Shown piece by piece: positions 32,867-33,504 of a DNA stretch of 33,504 nucleotides. Numbering within the stretch: the first letter of the stretch is position 1; each line of letters begins with the position of its first letter. The DNA is from Bacteroidota bacterium. Lineage in GTDB: Bacteria; Bacteroidota; Bacteroidia; Chitinophagales; Chitinophagaceae. A program made the translations under genes and the position numbers. The notes under the pieces were generated by a model. It was not told the origin of the DNA and did no database searches. It saw only the letters and a list, made by a program, of their open reading frames with translations. The stretch spans positions 1 to 33,504 of the forward strand of contig JAEZAM010000045.1 in the NCBI GenBank assembly GCA_023430465.1, read 5' to 3'.

Positions 32867-33504
32867 ATGCGCAATGCAATTCTGAGTAAACTTCTGTGCT
32901 TTGTATCATTTGTCCTCCTGGCTGTTTCAGCTACCGCACAGGACAATATGCCCACCGACTATTTAAGCAAGGATTTCCACGCCGGCCGCCGTGCTGCCCT
33001 TCGCGAGCTCATGCCCGCCAATTCAGTGGTCGTCATTTTCGCCTACCCCACGCGTGTCTATTCGAATGATGTGGACTATTTCTATCACGCAAACCCTGAC
33101 CTCTACTATTTCTCCGGGTACAAAGAGCCGCATGCCGCCCTGCTTATCTTCAAAGAACCGCAAACAGATTCTGCAGGCAATAAGTACAGTGAAGCCCTGT
33201 TCGTCCAAAAGAAAAATGCCCAGGCTGAGCAGTGGACTGGTCGCCGTCTTGGCGTGGAAGGTGTGAAGGAACGGCTTGGTATAAATATGGCGCTGAACGG
33301 AGAGGCTTTCCAGAATTTTCCGGTCGATTTTGCAAAATTCGATAAGATCATTTTCGATCGTCTCCCCCAGGATGTTGCTGACAGCCGTTGGGACAAAGCT
33401 GACCTCTTTGATCTGATCGCCCAGTTCAAACAAAAAGCAGCGCTACCGGAAAACTACAGCACGGATAAACGCTTCGACAATCGCAGCTTCATAGAGTACA
33501 CAGG
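32867..33504 (+). CDS. Xaa-Pro aminopeptidase (M24B), N-terminal part, cut by the window end
   Basis: 212 residues visible, open to the window end. Signal peptide MRNAILSKLLCFVSFVLLAV-SATAQ, then an aminopeptidase-P N-terminal (creatinase-N) domain: HAGRRAALRELMPANSVVVI, YSNDVDYFYHANPDLYYFSG, YKEPHAALLIFKE, EALFVQKKNAQAEQWTGRRL and GVEGVKERLGIN, matching the 'R....L.....I........RN.D..Y.FRQN..FYYLTGF.EP' pattern of PepP. The metal-binding pita-bread domain lies outside the window. It should release N-terminal residues before proline, in the periplasm. ATG directly follows a terminator T-run. A 136-codon minus frame here is a shadow. Confidence 0.87.
   Translation, partial: MRNAILSKLLCFVSFVLLAVSATAQDNMPTDYLSKDFHAGRRAALRELMPANSVVVIFAYPTRVYSNDVDYFYHANPDLYYFSGYKEPHAALLIFKEPQTDSAGNKYSEALFVQKKNAQAEQWTGRRLGVEGVKERLGINMALNGEAFQNFPVDFAKFDKIIFDRLPQDVADSRWDKADLFDLIAQFKQKAALPENYSTDKRFDNRSFIEYT

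Overview
The window looks like chromosomal DNA of a Bacteroidota bacterium, most likely a Chitinophagaceae-type organism. The reasons are TAnnTTTG-type promoter boxes (for example before accD and the bestrophin-like gene), many secreted proteins whose signal peptides end in an 'AQ'-like cleavage site, a TPR-type sensor kinase paired with a LuxR-type regulator, and protein families typical of that phylum. This placement is inferred from sequence style only.

Layout. 1-4530: a block with a cobalamin/metal-receptor-like protein, a kinase-fold hypothetical protein and class II fructose-bisphosphate aldolase, bracketed by two inverted copies of a GGTTTTTCGGAT-type repeat. 4675-9184: a bestrophin-like channel, a secreted S9 peptidase and accD. 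9189-17426 (minus): a tight seven-gene run, topoisomerase IV B, TylF-like methyltransferase, DUF1835-type protein, topoisomerase IV A, MgtC/SapB, SmpB and a secreted protein. 17746-24239: a histone-like basic protein, a secreted YD-like protein with a decayed partial duplicate of its 5' end, then a three-gene set of exported proteins (minus). 24384-27057: sensor kinase plus response regulator. 27113-28036: a REP-associated tyrosine transposase (RAYT) and a small conserved-looking gene. 28172-30809: tRNA-Lys, an EamA exporter, and a TetR regulator with two small membrane proteins. 31042-33504: a small exported peptide, a choloylglycine-hydrolase-family enzyme, an acidic small protein and a truncated Xaa-Pro aminopeptidase.

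The most interesting signal is a 27-bp near-perfect palindrome (12-bp arms, 3-nt centre) with a conserved left flank, present three times (19541, 19825, 27102) in one orientation. One copy lies at the 3' end of the RAYT gene. Two copies supply the last codons and stop codon (Leu-Ser-Thr-Phe-stop, stop at the hairpin tip) of two unrelated genes: the RAYT itself and a 567-aa secreted protein. Two copies also bound a tandem-duplicated, decayed 5' gene fragment. This fits a REP/RAYT system whose palindromes act as gene ends (stop codon plus possible terminator) and as duplication boundaries.

A second regulatory unit is the TetR gene at 29361. An 11-bp-arm inverted repeat lies downstream of it, before two membrane-protein genes, and a related half-conserved site lies directly before its own start, which suggests autoregulation plus control of the neighbours.
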